Positions 9,845 through 19,534 are shown, counted from the first letter of the stretch. The stretch is DNA of 64,000 bases from Bacillus shivajii (GCF_020519665.1 NZ_CP084703.1:2356001-2420000), one strand, 5' to 3'. Notes: generated by a model from the letters alone, not told the origin. Numbers and translations: made by a program.

Positions 9845-10291
9845 ATGATGTTTGTGCTGTATTCATCAATTGTAGTTATAGTGTTACTAGTCATCGTTTG
9901 GATTATGCCTAAACACTTAAAAAGACGAGATATGGTGATCATTTGGATTACTCTTTCTTATCTTGAAATTGTCGTCGATTATTACCTAGGCTACACGTTC
10001 GAACTATACAAATTTGCTGGTGACAGTGAAGTAAGCCCGGAAGCTTTTACAACGAAGCTTTTTATGGCACCGTTATTTACAATCCCATTTTTAAACTATA
10101 TGCCTGTAAATTTTAAGTCCTTCGTCCCTTATTGGATAGCCTGGGCAGCTTTTTCTACATTCTTTGAGTGGACTACCGTACAATCTGGCTACTTAACATA
10201 TACAGGTTGGAAACTATGGTATTCTGCAATTTTTTATTTGCTCATTTTTCCACTTGTAAGATTGTATTATTATTACATAAGGCATCATTGA
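9845..10291 (+). CDS. CBO0543-family integral membrane protein
   Basis: Encodes 148 residues with about five membrane segments. The WxxFEWxxVxxGxLxYxGW pattern near the C-terminus resembles the uncharacterised CBO0543 family of Firmicutes. The ATG at 9845 directly abuts AAAAAGG; an in-frame GTG at 9854 has better spacing and could be the true start. Ends before a strong palindromic terminator. Confidence 0.65.
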   Translation: MMFVLYSSIVVIVLLVIVWIMPKHLKRRDMVIIWITLSYLEIVVDYYLGYTFELYKFAGDSEVSPEAFTTKLFMAPLFTIPFLNYMPVNFKSFVPYWIAWAAFSTFFEWTTVQSGYLTYTGWKLWYSAIFYLLIFPLVRLYYYYIRHH

Positions 10292-10341
10292 TAATATCAT
10301 TACGATAGTTATCGATTCACGCACATACCCTCAACAATGAA

Positions 10342-10368
10342 AAACCTATGACAACTTGTCATAGGTTT
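10342..10368. terminator. Bidirectional terminator, 13-bp perfect stem
   Basis: AAACCTATGACAA and TTGTCATAGGTTT are perfect complements separated by one base, located between the CBO0543-type gene and the convergent broken CPBP gene. Confidence 0.7.
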
Positions 10369-10379
10369 ATTATTATCGT

Positions 10380-11011
10380 CTATTGTATAAACTGTGTGAA
10401 TCCTAAAATGAACAGTACCCATATTCCAATTAACATATGGGAGATACTGACACCAATGATCGATTTTTGCCTTGTGTACATCCAGCCCCAAAATAATCCA
10501 GGAATAAATGCTGTTAAAGCGAAAAGCGTACCGATATGAGCATGAGCCATCGCAAACACTAAATTTGATATTAATATTGCTTTGACTTCCTTCCCTTTGT
10601 ATCTGGTAAAAATCGCGAAAACGCGGATTGTAACCCTGCTCGTGCAATAAACTCTTGCACAAATGAAAACACAATATATACGATGATTGTAAAGATGAAA
10701 ATGGAATAGCTGAAGCCAACATCAGTAAATGATGCTGTTATATTAAATAATGGGATATGTGAAAATGCCGGTATAAACGTAACCATCCCCCATTTTAGAA
10801 GAAGAAAAAATAGGAAGACTGGTGCTGTAAGAACTAAAGCATCTTTCACATCACCTTTCCAATTCTTCAAAGTTAACCCAAATGTTGATAATGGGTAACC
10901 ACTTTTTCTCATAACCTGATACGTTATAAAGGCAAAACCTAATATTAGTACGATGTCTATGAACGTAGATGCCCCCAATATATCAACGAGTTGCGTTAAT
11001 GATAGGAGCAT
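10380..11011 (-). pseudogene. CPBP (Abi/CAAX-type) intramembrane protease, frameshifted
   Basis: The minus strand from 11011 reads membrane segments and then the first catalytic motif QEFIARAGLQ (the EExxxR motif with Gln at the first position). The frame is lost at about 10612, and the open frame ends at 10571. One frame over, translation continues without stops to TAG at 10380-10382 and contains the remaining CPBP motifs, FAMAHAHIG (FxxxH) and SISHMLIG. One missing base in the run TTTTTACC explains the change. The upstream end also reads open past 11011 into the cyclic-nucleotide-binding gene, in a frame shifted by one, so the two may once have been a single fusion protein. Sequencing error is the main alternative. 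Confidence 0.75.
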
Positions 11012-11058
11012 TAGTGTATAAATGGAAACAACAATTAAATAGTTTGTTGTAATAACCC

Positions 11059-11532
11059 CTAGTGCATTGTAGGCTTTTGTTTGCTCACGTTCTTCATCTT
11101 TTTTAAAAACAGTGTTATTTTCTCTCTTGAAAATTGTTTGACGGCTTTATTTAATAGTTTCAATTGAAGTGAGTGATTATTTTGTTCTTGAAACAGTTTA
11201 TACGTATCGATTTTCATGACCATGGATGGATCTAACGCCTTAACGGAATACGTATAATGATGCTCTACCTCTACAATTGATTTTTCACCGATCATACTTT
11301 CTGATTCCAAACTCGTAAAAAGGTCCGATGCCTCACCCTGAAAAATACCTAACCTTCCTGTCTTTATAATATAAAGGCTTTTTTGACGTTCACCTTCTTG
11401 AATCAACGTTTCGTCTTTTTGAAGGAAGTAATACTGTGAGTAGTTTGAAAGGATATGAACCTCTTCCTCAGTGAATTCATTTGTAAGAAGAGTATCTTTA
11501 ATTGGTGTATAAATTTCACTTGCTGTCGTCAT
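11059..11532 (-). CDS. Cyclic-nucleotide-binding-domain protein, probably the N-terminal part of a split fusion
   Basis: Encodes 157 residues from ATG 11532 (AGGAGAGG upstream). Residues about 30-130 form a cNMP/Crp-type beta-roll: LIQEGERQKSLYIIKTGRLG and a following region ending in MIGEKS. There is no helix-turn-helix. The frame ends soon after a TTA-AAA-AAG run at about 11090; a one-base shift back there opens a frame that runs DEEREQTKAYNALGV into the CPBP protease frame. The gene may therefore be the sensor half of a regulated intramembrane protease. See the findings for the frameshift question. Confidence 0.75.
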   Translation of the reverse strand: MTTASEIYTPIKDTLLTNEFTEEEVHILSNYSQYYFLQKDETLIQEGERQKSLYIIKTGRLGIFQGEASDLFTSLESESMIGEKSIVEVEHHYTYSVKALDPSMVMKIDTYKLFQEQNNHSLQLKLLNKAVKQFSREKITLFLKKMKNVSKQKPTMH

Positions 11533-11589
11533 GACCTTAACCTCTCCTATTTCAAACATACGATGGATAATAAAAGTATCGTCAAAGTT

Positions 11590-12183
11590 CTACAAGTCTT
11601 CCATCATGACATCTAGCCATTGTCTTGCAAATGCATCTGCCGCTTTCTCTTGTGGTATTCTTCGATACCTTTTCTTTTCCTCTGTTGTATATCCATGCTT
11701 CATTTTTTCTATATATCTAGTATAAAAATGTTCACCTTTCTCAAAATATCCATATAGCCGATCTTTCTTTGTACTCCCTGATATACCTATATTACCATGA
11801 ATAAAGTGGCCAATCTCATGCAATAAAATAAAGGAAGAATATTCTAGACACGTAACATGATCTTTTTTTAGGTCTAAAATATACTCTCTATTTTTATAGT
11901 CATTAGAGATCGACATAATATTTAAATAAACAATAAACTGACATTCATCACTTTGTTCACTTTCTTCCTCAATGGCAAGCTCCGCTGGAAAATTGATCGG
12001 TTCATCTGAAATATAAAAAATAAGATCATCAACAACATATTGAAATAGTGAAGTTCTAAGCCATTCAATCGTCTTTTTGATCCCTTCAAGTGCTTCTTCC
12101 ATATCTCTTTTAAAAACTTTATAATTTTCAAAGATGACTTTTTCATGTTCATGGATAAATTCTAAGTTCTCAATAATCTTCAA
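11590..12183 (-). CDS. Zincin-type metallopeptidase-like protein (HExxH)
   Basis: Encodes 197 residues. LLHEIGHFIHG at about residues 121-131 is an HExxH zinc-binding site, and QEKAADAFARQWL about 55 residues later supplies a likely third ligand, an arrangement reminiscent of ImmA/IrrE-type peptidases. No signal peptide, no DNA-binding domain. The start is TTG at 12183, supported by GGAGGTG about 8 bp upstream. It lies 57 bp upstream of the cyclic-nucleotide-binding gene on the same strand. Substrate unknown. Confidence 0.7.
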   Translation of the reverse strand: MKIIENLEFIHEHEKVIFENYKVFKRDMEEALEGIKKTIEWLRTSLFQYVVDDLIFYISDEPINFPAELAIEEESEQSDECQFIVYLNIMSISNDYKNREYILDLKKDHVTCLEYSSFILLHEIGHFIHGNIGISGSTKKDRLYGYFEKGEHFYTRYIEKMKHGYTTEEKKRYRRIPQEKAADAFARQWLDVMMEDL

Positions 12184-12368
12184 GCTAGCACCTCCAAATT
12201 CTAAAACATAAGAATGCTTAGTAGTGGAAATCTTGCTTATTTGAAGCTGATAGGCTGGTTTAGTAAAAACAAGTTGAGGTAATTTAAATGTTTATGCTAA
12301 AAAGCTAATATGTATGTAAAGAGGTTTAAGTATAGACTTGTATTTTAAAACTAGTAAAAGATATACAG

Positions 12369-12399
12369 AAAAAAGCCAGCGAAAATTCGCTGACTTTTT
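12369..12399 (-). terminator. Terminator of the rhodanese gene
   Basis: On the minus strand GTCAGCGAA pairs with TTCGCTGGC (one G-T pair) and is followed by TTTTTT, about 90 bp downstream of the rhodanese stop codon. Confidence 0.7.
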
Positions 12400-12485
12400 T
12401 TCAAGCAGGACAAAGGGTTGCTCTAATCGTACCTCACAACGATTTCGTCCTATATTAAGCTTATTAAAGTTGTGTCATTGCAACG

Positions 12486-12887
12486 TCATTCTTGTAAATG
12501 AATGACGTTCCCTTCCCACTTTAGCATACCGCCTTTTACATTTATGAGGTCAACATATCCATTGTCTTTTAAAATATTTATTGCTTGCATACTTCGATTT
12601 CCACTACGACAGATGATCACAGCTGTTTGATCTTTTGGTATTTCTTCATATCTATTTTCTAATTGACTTAAAGGAACATTTGCCATCCCTTCAATGTGAC
12701 CATCATTAAATTCATGTTCTTCACGTACATCCACATAAAACACATCTTCATGTGCCTCGCTATTCATCATTTCAGCTAATTGATTTGTATTTATTTCTTC
12801 TACACCAGCACTTTGAAATTGTTGATAACCGAAGAACCCTATTAAAACGATTATTGGAATAAGAAAAGGATAATATTTTTTAATCAC
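12486..12887 (-). CDS. Membrane-anchored single-domain rhodanese
   Basis: Encodes 133 residues. One hydrophobic N-terminal segment (residues 5-22) is followed by a rhodanese domain with DVREEHEF and the active-site loop CRSGNRS. The Cys would carry a persulfide in sulfur-transfer reactions. The single membrane segment suggests the domain faces outside. It is divergent from the large permease at 13112; no direct functional link is visible. Confidence 0.85.
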   Translation of the reverse strand: MIKKYYPFLIPIIVLIGFFGYQQFQSAGVEEINTNQLAEMMNSEAHEDVFYVDVREEHEFNDGHIEGMANVPLSQLENRYEEIPKDQTAVIICRSGNRSMQAINILKDNGYVDLINVKGGMLKWEGNVIHLQE

Positions 12888-13111
12888 TTTTTTGTCCCCC
12901 TTTTGTGTATACCGTAACTATATACCCGCACAGGTACTAGGTCAAGTGTTATTTCACCATAAAATGATAACGAAAAAAATAATATAAAGTGCATAAAAAG
13001 ATCAACAAACCACATACGAGTTCCCTTACACGTCGGCCTAACTTTTAGCATAAGATGCATATTGATTTCGACTTTAATAAACAAATTTCTCTCAAAGGAG
13101 ATTTGACATTT

Positions 13112-14536
13112 ATGGAACTTACGCTAGCACATTGGTTATATATAACCGGAATATGTGTCATTATATTGACTATGTTGTTCAAGCAAAATGTCGTTGTTCC
13201 TGCTATCGTTATGAGTTTTTTTGTCGCATGGGCATACAGTGATTCAGTATTAGCTGGAATTCATGCGATCTTTAATGCAAGTCTAGTAGCAGCAACTGAG
13301 CTTTTTGATATCTTCCTAATTATTGCCATAATGACCGCACTTCTTCGTTCCATTAAATCAATAGGTTCAGACCAAGAAATGGTATTACCGTTTCAAAAGG
13401 TGATGAAAAACGGGCATTTATCCTTTTTCATTCTTGTTGTCGTTACGTACTTTCTCTCTTTATTCTTTTGGCCCGCTCCTGCAGTTCCACTCATTGGCGC
13501 ATTGCTTATCCCTGTTGCGATAAAAGCAGGACTTCCACCGATTGGAGCAGCCATTGCTATTTCTCTTGCTGGGCATGGGATGGCACTTTCTTCTGATTTC
13601 ATTTTAAAGGTAGCTCCAGGCTTAACTGCGTCAACTAGTGGATTAGAAGCGGGTATTATTGCAGAAAAAACGTTCATTTTATCCCTTATTGCTGGAATAA
13701 CATCATTACCGGTCGCTTATTTTATGGTTCGAAAATCAATAAAAAAGCCTGCAGAGAGAAACTTAATCGATTGGGAAAATAGTGGCGATGATGATATGAA
13801 AGTAAGTGCGGATGATATCGAAGTAAGGAAGGGAAAATTCAGTCAGTACTTTGCCTTTCTCGTTCCAACTGTCTTTTTAGTCATTGTTACTTATGTAGTA
13901 ACCGCAACATTTTCAAATATCATCCCTACAATAGAAGAAGGTGCTGGTGCTTCTCTTGTAGGAGGCACTGCAATGATGATGATCTTAACAATCTCACTTT
14001 TCCGTAATTATCGTAAGACTTTACAAGAAGTTAGTGACCACATTGTCAAAGGCTTTGTATTTACGTTTAAAGTGATGGGATTAGTCATACCTATAGCTGG
14101 GTTCTTCTTCATTGGAAGTGGAGAATTATCTTCTCAAGTTTTCGGTACCGGCGCTGACAACGCACCATCGTTTTTATTTGATTTAGTAGAAGCAAGTCAA
14201 GGGTTCATTCCTGAAAATGCCTTTGTTACTGCTTTTGGGGTTTTAGCGTTAGGAATGATTTCTGGGCTTGACGGTTCTGGCTTTTCAGCCCTACCTTTAA
14301 TCGGCTCTTTATCTGAAGCATTAGCTTCATCAGTTGGAGCAGATCAAGCTACATTAGCCTCGATCGGTCAAATCGGCGCTATATGGGTTGGCGGTGGGAC
14401 ACTCGTTGCTTGGTCTCCTATTATTGCAATCGCAGGCTTTGCTAAAATATCCGTCTTGGATTTAGTTAGAAAAAGTTTTATTCCAGTGATCATCGGATTA
14501 ATAACAGCTACTATTTTTGCACTCTTCATTTTTTAA
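13112..14536 (+). CDS. Polytopic permease, probably ion-transporter superfamily
   Basis: Encodes 474 residues with about 12 membrane segments and internal hairpin-like regions (WPAPAVPLIGALLIPVA near residue 115, ISGLDGSGFSALP near residue 390). The two-halves layout and the Gly/Ser-rich loops resemble members of the ion-transporter superfamily that move organic anions, but I cannot name a substrate. The start is the ATG at 13112 with AAAGGAG 11 bp upstream; the frame is open from 13055 but without a site. Confidence 0.7.
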   Translation: MELTLAHWLYITGICVIILTMLFKQNVVVPAIVMSFFVAWAYSDSVLAGIHAIFNASLVAATELFDIFLIIAIMTALLRSIKSIGSDQEMVLPFQKVMKNGHLSFFILVVVTYFLSLFFWPAPAVPLIGALLIPVAIKAGLPPIGAAIAISLAGHGMALSSDFILKVAPGLTASTSGLEAGIIAEKTFILSLIAGITSLPVAYFMVRKSIKKPAERNLIDWENSGDDDMKVSADDIEVRKGKFSQYFAFLVPTVFLVIVTYVVTATFSNIIPTIEEGAGASLVGGTAMMMILTISLFRNYRKTLQEVSDHIVKGFVFTFKVMGLVIPIAGFFFIGSGELSSQVFGTGADNAPSFLFDLVEASQGFIPENAFVTAFGVLALGMISGLDGSGFSALPLIGSLSEALASSVGADQATLASIGQIGAIWVGGGTLVAWSPIIAIAGFAKISVLDLVRKSFIPVIIGLITATIFALFIF

Positions 14537-14579
14537 GACTGTTTTCGTAAAGATTTTGTTTTATTAGTTGTGTTCGCTA

Positions 14580-15005
14580 ACAGCGTACACTTTCCGCAGG
14601 TGTCGCGGCATATCAAAACACTAGAAATGGCAACACGTTTAACATTTAGCTTTACATGTCGCCTTTTTTATTGTGTTTTTTTTAATGATAAGCACTCGAA
14701 TCTGTTTACAGCCGGACGCTTTCACCTCTAGGCACAAGCGCGACATCCGTTCAATCTGCACTTCGTTTGCTTTCACGGTGTCTTCTTTGCCGCAGGCACG
14801 GCCTCAACTTCCTGAAACGTCTCCAGACGTTTTAGGTGATTTTCGGCTCGTGACTCCTGAGGTTACTCGTCGCAGCTCGAAGCTGTTCCTACCTCTTCCT
14901 CTACAAGCATTGCTCCGTTGTTAGGCGTCGAGGTAGCGCGTAGCTAACTCGTGAAGTTTGTGCTTGTGCTGGAGTCGCCGCCTATCACTTCTTCGAGTTA
15001 TAAAA
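14580..15005 (+). repeat. Interspersed GC-rich repeat block (type A)
   Basis: The 650-bp gap between the permease and pepA has no convincing gene. It holds GGACGCTTTC-type starts, GCAGGCACGGCCTCAACTTC, TGATTTTCGGCTCGTG, the module ACTCGTCGCAGCTCG and CTGGAGTCGCCGCC near the end. The same blocks recur at 32392-32515, 62095-62225 and inside the MITE-like elements. Base composition is clearly more GC-rich than the flanks. Confidence 0.65.
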
Positions 15006-15140
15006 CCACTGCAAATATAGCCTAATTTCATCATAATTTTTTCTTTATAAAATGATGATATTAGACTTAAAAATATCACTTCAAATAATACCTTTATTAA
15101 ACTTAATTTCAGGGTAGCCTAACAATAAAAATAAAGAAAA

Positions 15141-15179
15141 GAGGAGACGATTGTACATGAGTGTACTACCAGTCTCCTC
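15141..15179 (-). terminator. Terminator of pepA
   Basis: GAGGAGAC at 15141 pairs with GTCTCCTC at 15172; on the minus strand the stem is followed by TTTTCTTT. It begins 8 bp after the pepA stop codon. Confidence 0.7.
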
Positions 15180-15186
15180 CTTCACT

Positions 15187-16677
15187 TTATTTGGCTTCGT
15201 TCATAATAACTTTTGCAAGTGTCCTCGCCATGACACCAGTAGGTCCTTTTGGACCAAGGTCATGTTCAGATTCTGCCATTGCGGTACCGGCAATATCTAA
15301 ATGAACCCATGGTGTGTCCTCAGCAAAATCACCAACGAACGCACCAGCTAATATTGCATGCCCAGCACGTCCTGGACTATTGTTTAAATCTGCAATGTGA
15401 CTCGTACGAACTTGTTTTTTGTAATGATCGAAGTAAGGCAATTGCCACAATAGTTCACCTGTTTCACCGGCTGATTGTTGCACTGTTGACAACCATTCAT
15501 CATCATTTGTCATCGTACCAGTTACTTGGTTTCCTAATGCTACAACCACTCCACCCGTTAATGTCGCGATATCAATGACTTTTGCTGCACCTTTTGTTTT
15601 AGCATAAGTGATTGCATCAGCTAGTGCTAGGCGTCCTTCTGCATCAGTATTACGGATTTCGATCGTCTTCCCGCTCATCGAGACGATCACATCATCTGGC
15701 TTAAAAGCTTTTCCACTTATCATGTTATCTGTTGCTGGGATCACAGTCATCACATTTTCTTTTGGCTTAATCGAACCAATTGCATCCATGGCTCCAATAG
15801 TTGATGCAGCACCACCCATGTCCATTTTCATACCAATGATACCTTCTTTCCCTTTAAGAGAATAGCCTCCAGTATCAAAGGTAATTCCTTTTCCGACAAG
15901 AGCGACTGGATTTTCCCAAGTGTCTTTTCCTTGATAGCGCATAACAATGAGTTTCGGTGGTTCATCAGATCCTTGGTTTACAGCAAGTAACGCACCCATA
16001 CCGAGCGATTCAATTTCTTCTTTATTTAAAATATCGATTTCAAAATCATGTTTGCTTGCTACCCCTTCAGCAAATGCTGCAAGGTCAGTTGCAGTCATTA
16101 AGTTTCCTGGCGTATTGACAAGACGTCGGGCAACATTTGCACCTTCTCCTAGAGCGAACCCAATATTTAACGCTTTAGTGATCTCACTTTCACTCTCTTT
16201 AGATTCACCAATAACCGTAAGCTCAGTAAATACGGTATCTTTCTTTTTCTCTGTATGATACGTATTTAACACGAAAGGCGAGAGTGCATGTGCTTCTCCA
16301 ATTGCCTCAAATGCATCTTCGTTAGAAATTTGTAATCCTGTTAAACTATCAACTGCTAACGTTGCATGCTCAACTTGGTCATTCGCTAATTGTTTAAATG
16401 CTTTGCCAAAAGCTTTTCGAAGCCCATCTTTCGTTAACTCTTCTTGTTTTCCTAGACCTACAAAATAAATACGTTTTGCCGATACTTTTCCAAACGTATG
16501 TAACTTCATGATTTGTCCACGCTCATGCGACAAATCTCCAGACTCATAAAGGAATTGTAATTCCCCTTCAAAAGCTTCATCTAAAGCTCTCGAAGCGCCT
16601 TCTTTTTCCATAAATACACCAAATAATAATGCTTCCGTTTCAAACTTTGTAAACGAATCTTGTTTAAATATGTACAT
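15187..16677 (-). CDS. pepA: Leucyl aminopeptidase, M17 family
   Basis: Encodes 496 residues, normal for M17 cytosolic aminopeptidases, which remove N-terminal residues using two metal ions. The signature NTDAEGRLALADA is present, together with VGKGITFDTGGYSLK and KMDMGGA, which carry the metal ligands and the active-site Lys. The N-terminal domain is complete. ATG at 16677 with GGAGGGTGAG just upstream. It is monocistronic, with a terminator directly after the stop. Confidence 0.95.
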   Translation of the reverse strand: MYIFKQDSFTKFETEALLFGVFMEKEGASRALDEAFEGELQFLYESGDLSHERGQIMKLHTFGKVSAKRIYFVGLGKQEELTKDGLRKAFGKAFKQLANDQVEHATLAVDSLTGLQISNEDAFEAIGEAHALSPFVLNTYHTEKKKDTVFTELTVIGESKESESEITKALNIGFALGEGANVARRLVNTPGNLMTATDLAAFAEGVASKHDFEIDILNKEEIESLGMGALLAVNQGSDEPPKLIVMRYQGKDTWENPVALVGKGITFDTGGYSLKGKEGIIGMKMDMGGAASTIGAMDAIGSIKPKENVMTVIPATDNMISGKAFKPDDVIVSMSGKTIEIRNTDAEGRLALADAITYAKTKGAAKVIDIATLTGGVVVALGNQVTGTMTNDDEWLSTVQQSAGETGELLWQLPYFDHYKKQVRTSHIADLNNSPGRAGHAILAGAFVGDFAEDTPWVHLDIAGTAMAESEHDLGPKGPTGVMARTLAKVIMNEAK

Positions 16678-16793
16678 GTTCTCACCCTCCTAAGTATCAT
16701 TATACAGAAAGTTTTGAAGGTTGATAAGGATAGGGTGAGATGAGTTATGGAAAAGTCGAGTATTTTCTTCAATGAGTCCCATCTTACAAGAAC

Positions 16794-16970
16794 TTAGCCA
16801 CTACTGTTTTCGAGTATTTTTTTAGCTTCTGCTATAAATTCTTCATGCGAAATCTCCCCTCTGATACTTTTCTCCACAAGCTTCTTCTGCTCTTCTGTTA
16901 CTTCAAAGTCCTCTAGTGCATCATTATCGAGAACATGTTCAAGTGCTTTTTTAACCGGATCTTTGCTCAT
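16794..16970 (-). CDS. Small acidic helical protein, 58 residues
   Basis: A short open frame with a strong site (GGGAGGGG, 5 bp before the second of two adjacent ATGs). The product has only charged helices: ALEHVLDNDALEDFEVTEEQ, then IRGEISHEEFIAEAKKILE. The xGEIsxeE pattern recalls the helix of VbhA-like antitoxins, but there is no Fic toxin gene beside it, so this likeness should not be read as function. Codon use and the ribosome-binding site make a real gene likely. Confidence 0.6.
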   Translation of the reverse strand: MSKDPVKKALEHVLDNDALEDFEVTEEQKKLVEKSIRGEISHEEFIAEAKKILENSSG

Positions 16971-17088
16971 CATTTCCCCTCCCTAACATATTCTTTTGCT
17001 TGTTTAGTACTTGTTAAAGTCTTTATATCATTTGTATGAATTTTGACGAGTCATATTCAAAGAGTTTTTATAAGCACCAAATAACAAC

Positions 17089-17122
17089 AAAAGTGAGCCA
17101 TTTAATGAAATGACTCACTTTT
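17089..17122 (-). terminator. Terminator of the GGDEF-EAL gene
   Basis: AAAAGTGAGCCATTT and GAAATGACTCACTTTT form a long stem just after the stop codon at 17127. Confidence 0.75.
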
Positions 17123-17126
17123 GTAC

Positions 17127-19433
17127 TTATTTATTTTTTTCGTAAAATGTATCTACTAACCTTACTATTTTTTCTGAAAAGATAGGTTTACTAAAGTAAA
17201 AACCTTGGGCAATTTGACATTTATTTTGTTGTAAGAACTTCAATTGATCTGTATTCTCTACCCCTTCGGCAACAATTTCATAGTTTAAATTCTTCCCAAT
17301 ATCTCGAATCGTTTTAACGAGCATGATTGAATTTTCATCATTTGGTATATCCTTTATAAATGATCGATCAATCTTCACAAAGTCGATCGGTAATTGGTTT
17401 AATATCGCTAATGATGAATATCCAGTCCCAAAGTCGTCAATGGAAATCATTACGCCTAATTCTTTTAGGCTTTTTAAAATATGTTTTGATTTATTTATGT
17501 CTTGAAAAATACTTTCGGTAATTTCTAAGTTTAAATACTTTGGTTCAAGATTTGTATCTAATAATACTTCTCTCACCGTTTCTATAATATTTTCAAGGTA
17601 GAACTGACGTAATGAAATATTTACCGAGATTTTTAGCTTCAACCCAGCATCATGCCATTGTTTACATTGTTTACATGCTGAATTAAATACCCACTTGCTT
17701 ATTGGTACGATAAGGCCTGTATCTTCAGCTATTGGAATAAATTCTGCTGGTGAGACATCTCCTAATGTAGGGCTCTTCCACCGAATCAAAGCTTCTGCTC
17801 CTACAATTGATTTTGTATGAAGCTCATACTGAGGTTGATATAAAAGATGAAATTCATGATTTCTCAGGGCCCACCTCAGTCCATTTTCAATATTTACTTT
17901 ACTTTTGTTAGATTCATTAAACTCTTCTCTATAAAATTGATAATTGTTCTTTGTTTCTCTTTTCGACCTGTACATAGCTGCATCTGCATTTTTTATTAAC
18001 GTTTCGGCATCTGTCCCGTCTTTTGGATACAAGCTAATTCCTATACTTAACGTAATAAACAATTCTTTACCGAGAATATAAAAAGGTTCTTCAAAAGTTT
18101 TATTTATATTACTTGCGAGATTATTAATTTGCTGTTCATCTTTTTCCTTCATGATAATAATAAATTCATCTCCAGCATACCGACCTAAAAATGAGTCCTT
18201 CGGTAGACAGCGTTTCATTCTTTTAGGCACTTCTTTTAATAGTTCATCACCAAAGTTATGGCCAAGAGTATCATTATATAATTTAAAACCGTCAAGATCG
18301 ATAAATAAGAGTGCCAGATTACTAGACTCATTTTGTTTTTCAATCTCTTGTTGAATAAATTGGTTAATGTGTTGACGATTTGGAAGTTTCGTTAACGTAT
18401 CATAATTTGCTAAATATCTACTCTTTTCTTCCATTTCCTTAATATTTGTAATATCATTCCTTATTGCTACATATTGATATGGGGCTCCGGTTCGATCAAG
18501 AAATGGAACAATGGTCGTATCAACCCAATAATATGATCCATCTTTTGCTCTATTTTTGATCTCTCCTTTCCAAACTTCCCCACCTCGAATCGTTTCCCAC
18601 ATCTCTTTGAAAAACGAACTCGAATGTTGTCCCGATTTAATTATTCGGTGTGTGTTGCCGATTAATTCGTTTTTCGTATATTTCGAGATCGTACAAAACT
18701 TATCATTCACATGGGTAATTACCCCATCTTTATCTGTTATTGCAATAATCGTCGATTCATTTAATGCAAAATCAATATCATTTAATTTCTTTTCTACATG
18801 TTTATAATCGGTTAAATTAATACCAATACTCATTATTGCCGGACGCTGTTTGTATATCGTAGGAACAGCAATTGTTTTAATATTAGATAACTGTCCATTA
18901 AATCCAGTGATAATTAGTTCCTCTATCTGTGTTACGTAACCGTTTTTAAGTTCCTCTAATTTTGTCTTAAATTCTATGTACTCACTAGCAGGAATCATGT
19001 CATAAATGGATCTTCCTTCTAACTCACCTTTTGTCTTCGCACCTAACATTTTCACTGTTTCTGGGTTTACATAAACGATTTGTTCACCTTGATGAATGAG
19101 CAAAAAATGAGGTGATAGTTCAATTAAATTCGTAAAATCTGTTTCTTTTTGCTCTAGTTCTTGTTGTTTTATCTTTAGTTGTTCTAAATAATAATGACTT
19201 TTATCAAATTGTTTTCCTATCCACCATACCGGAAAGATTAATAGTATTGAGATGATAAGTTCTTGGATTACATTATCAATTTCAAAATTGTAGTGGTAAT
19301 AAAACATCCAACTCCCTCTAAAAATAAATAAGATAATGACTGCGATTATTCTCCCTCTAAGCTGCATCTCCTTCAAAAGCTCCCCTTTATTTAAACTCTT
19401 TGTATAAAATCGATCACTATTAAATTTCACCAT
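17127..19433 (-). CDS. Membrane PAS-PAS-GGDEF-EAL protein, c-di-GMP turnover
   Basis: Encodes up to 768 residues: two hydrophobic segments (about 28-80), a linker like that of the 7173-8264 protein (PVWWIGKQFDKSHYYL), two PAS domains (about 95-335), GGDEF (about 345-500; loop YAGDEF) and EAL (about 510-760; EALIRW, DDFGTGYSS, EGVE). The EAL motifs look complete, so phosphodiesterase activity is likely; AGDEF leaves cyclase activity open. The ATG at 19433 has no clear site; an in-frame ATG at 19367, preceded by GGGGAG and AAGGAG, could be the true start and would put the first membrane segment right at the N-terminus. Confidence 0.88.
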   Translation of the reverse strand: MVKFNSDRFYTKSLNKGELLKEMQLRGRIIAVIILFIFRGSWMFYYHYNFEIDNVIQELIISILLIFPVWWIGKQFDKSHYYLEQLKIKQQELEQKETDFTNLIELSPHFLLIHQGEQIVYVNPETVKMLGAKTKGELEGRSIYDMIPASEYIEFKTKLEELKNGYVTQIEELIITGFNGQLSNIKTIAVPTIYKQRPAIMSIGINLTDYKHVEKKLNDIDFALNESTIIAITDKDGVITHVNDKFCTISKYTKNELIGNTHRIIKSGQHSSSFFKEMWETIRGGEVWKGEIKNRAKDGSYYWVDTTIVPFLDRTGAPYQYVAIRNDITNIKEMEEKSRYLANYDTLTKLPNRQHINQFIQQEIEKQNESSNLALLFIDLDGFKLYNDTLGHNFGDELLKEVPKRMKRCLPKDSFLGRYAGDEFIIIMKEKDEQQINNLASNINKTFEEPFYILGKELFITLSIGISLYPKDGTDAETLIKNADAAMYRSKRETKNNYQFYREEFNESNKSKVNIENGLRWALRNHEFHLLYQPQYELHTKSIVGAEALIRWKSPTLGDVSPAEFIPIAEDTGLIVPISKWVFNSACKQCKQWHDAGLKLKISVNISLRQFYLENIIETVREVLLDTNLEPKYLNLEITESIFQDINKSKHILKSLKELGVMISIDDFGTGYSSLAILNQLPIDFVKIDRSFIKDIPNDENSIMLVKTIRDIGKNLNYEIVAEGVENTDQLKFLQQNKCQIAQGFYFSKPIFSEKIVRLVDTFYEKNK

Positions 19434-19534
19434 GACAATACAAGTAAAAACATTACTTTATTACTATAACTCGATTGGTAATATTTTTCTATATTTAATA
19501 TATTAGGATAAAAAATGACGATTTGAGACGGTAA

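Noticed and set aside
10309-10722. A 137-codon minus-strand frame over the CPBP C-terminus
   Set aside because: It is the third, wrong frame; the CPBP motifs FAMAHAHIG and SISHMLIG are in another frame ending at 10380.
14673-14924. An 83-codon frame after the permease gene
   Set aside because: Falls in the type A repeat block; no start site signal and composition unlike the real genes around it.
16794-16970. VbhA-type antitoxin of a toxin-antitoxin pair
   Set aside because: Only a loose helical pattern match and no Fic-domain or other toxin gene beside it.
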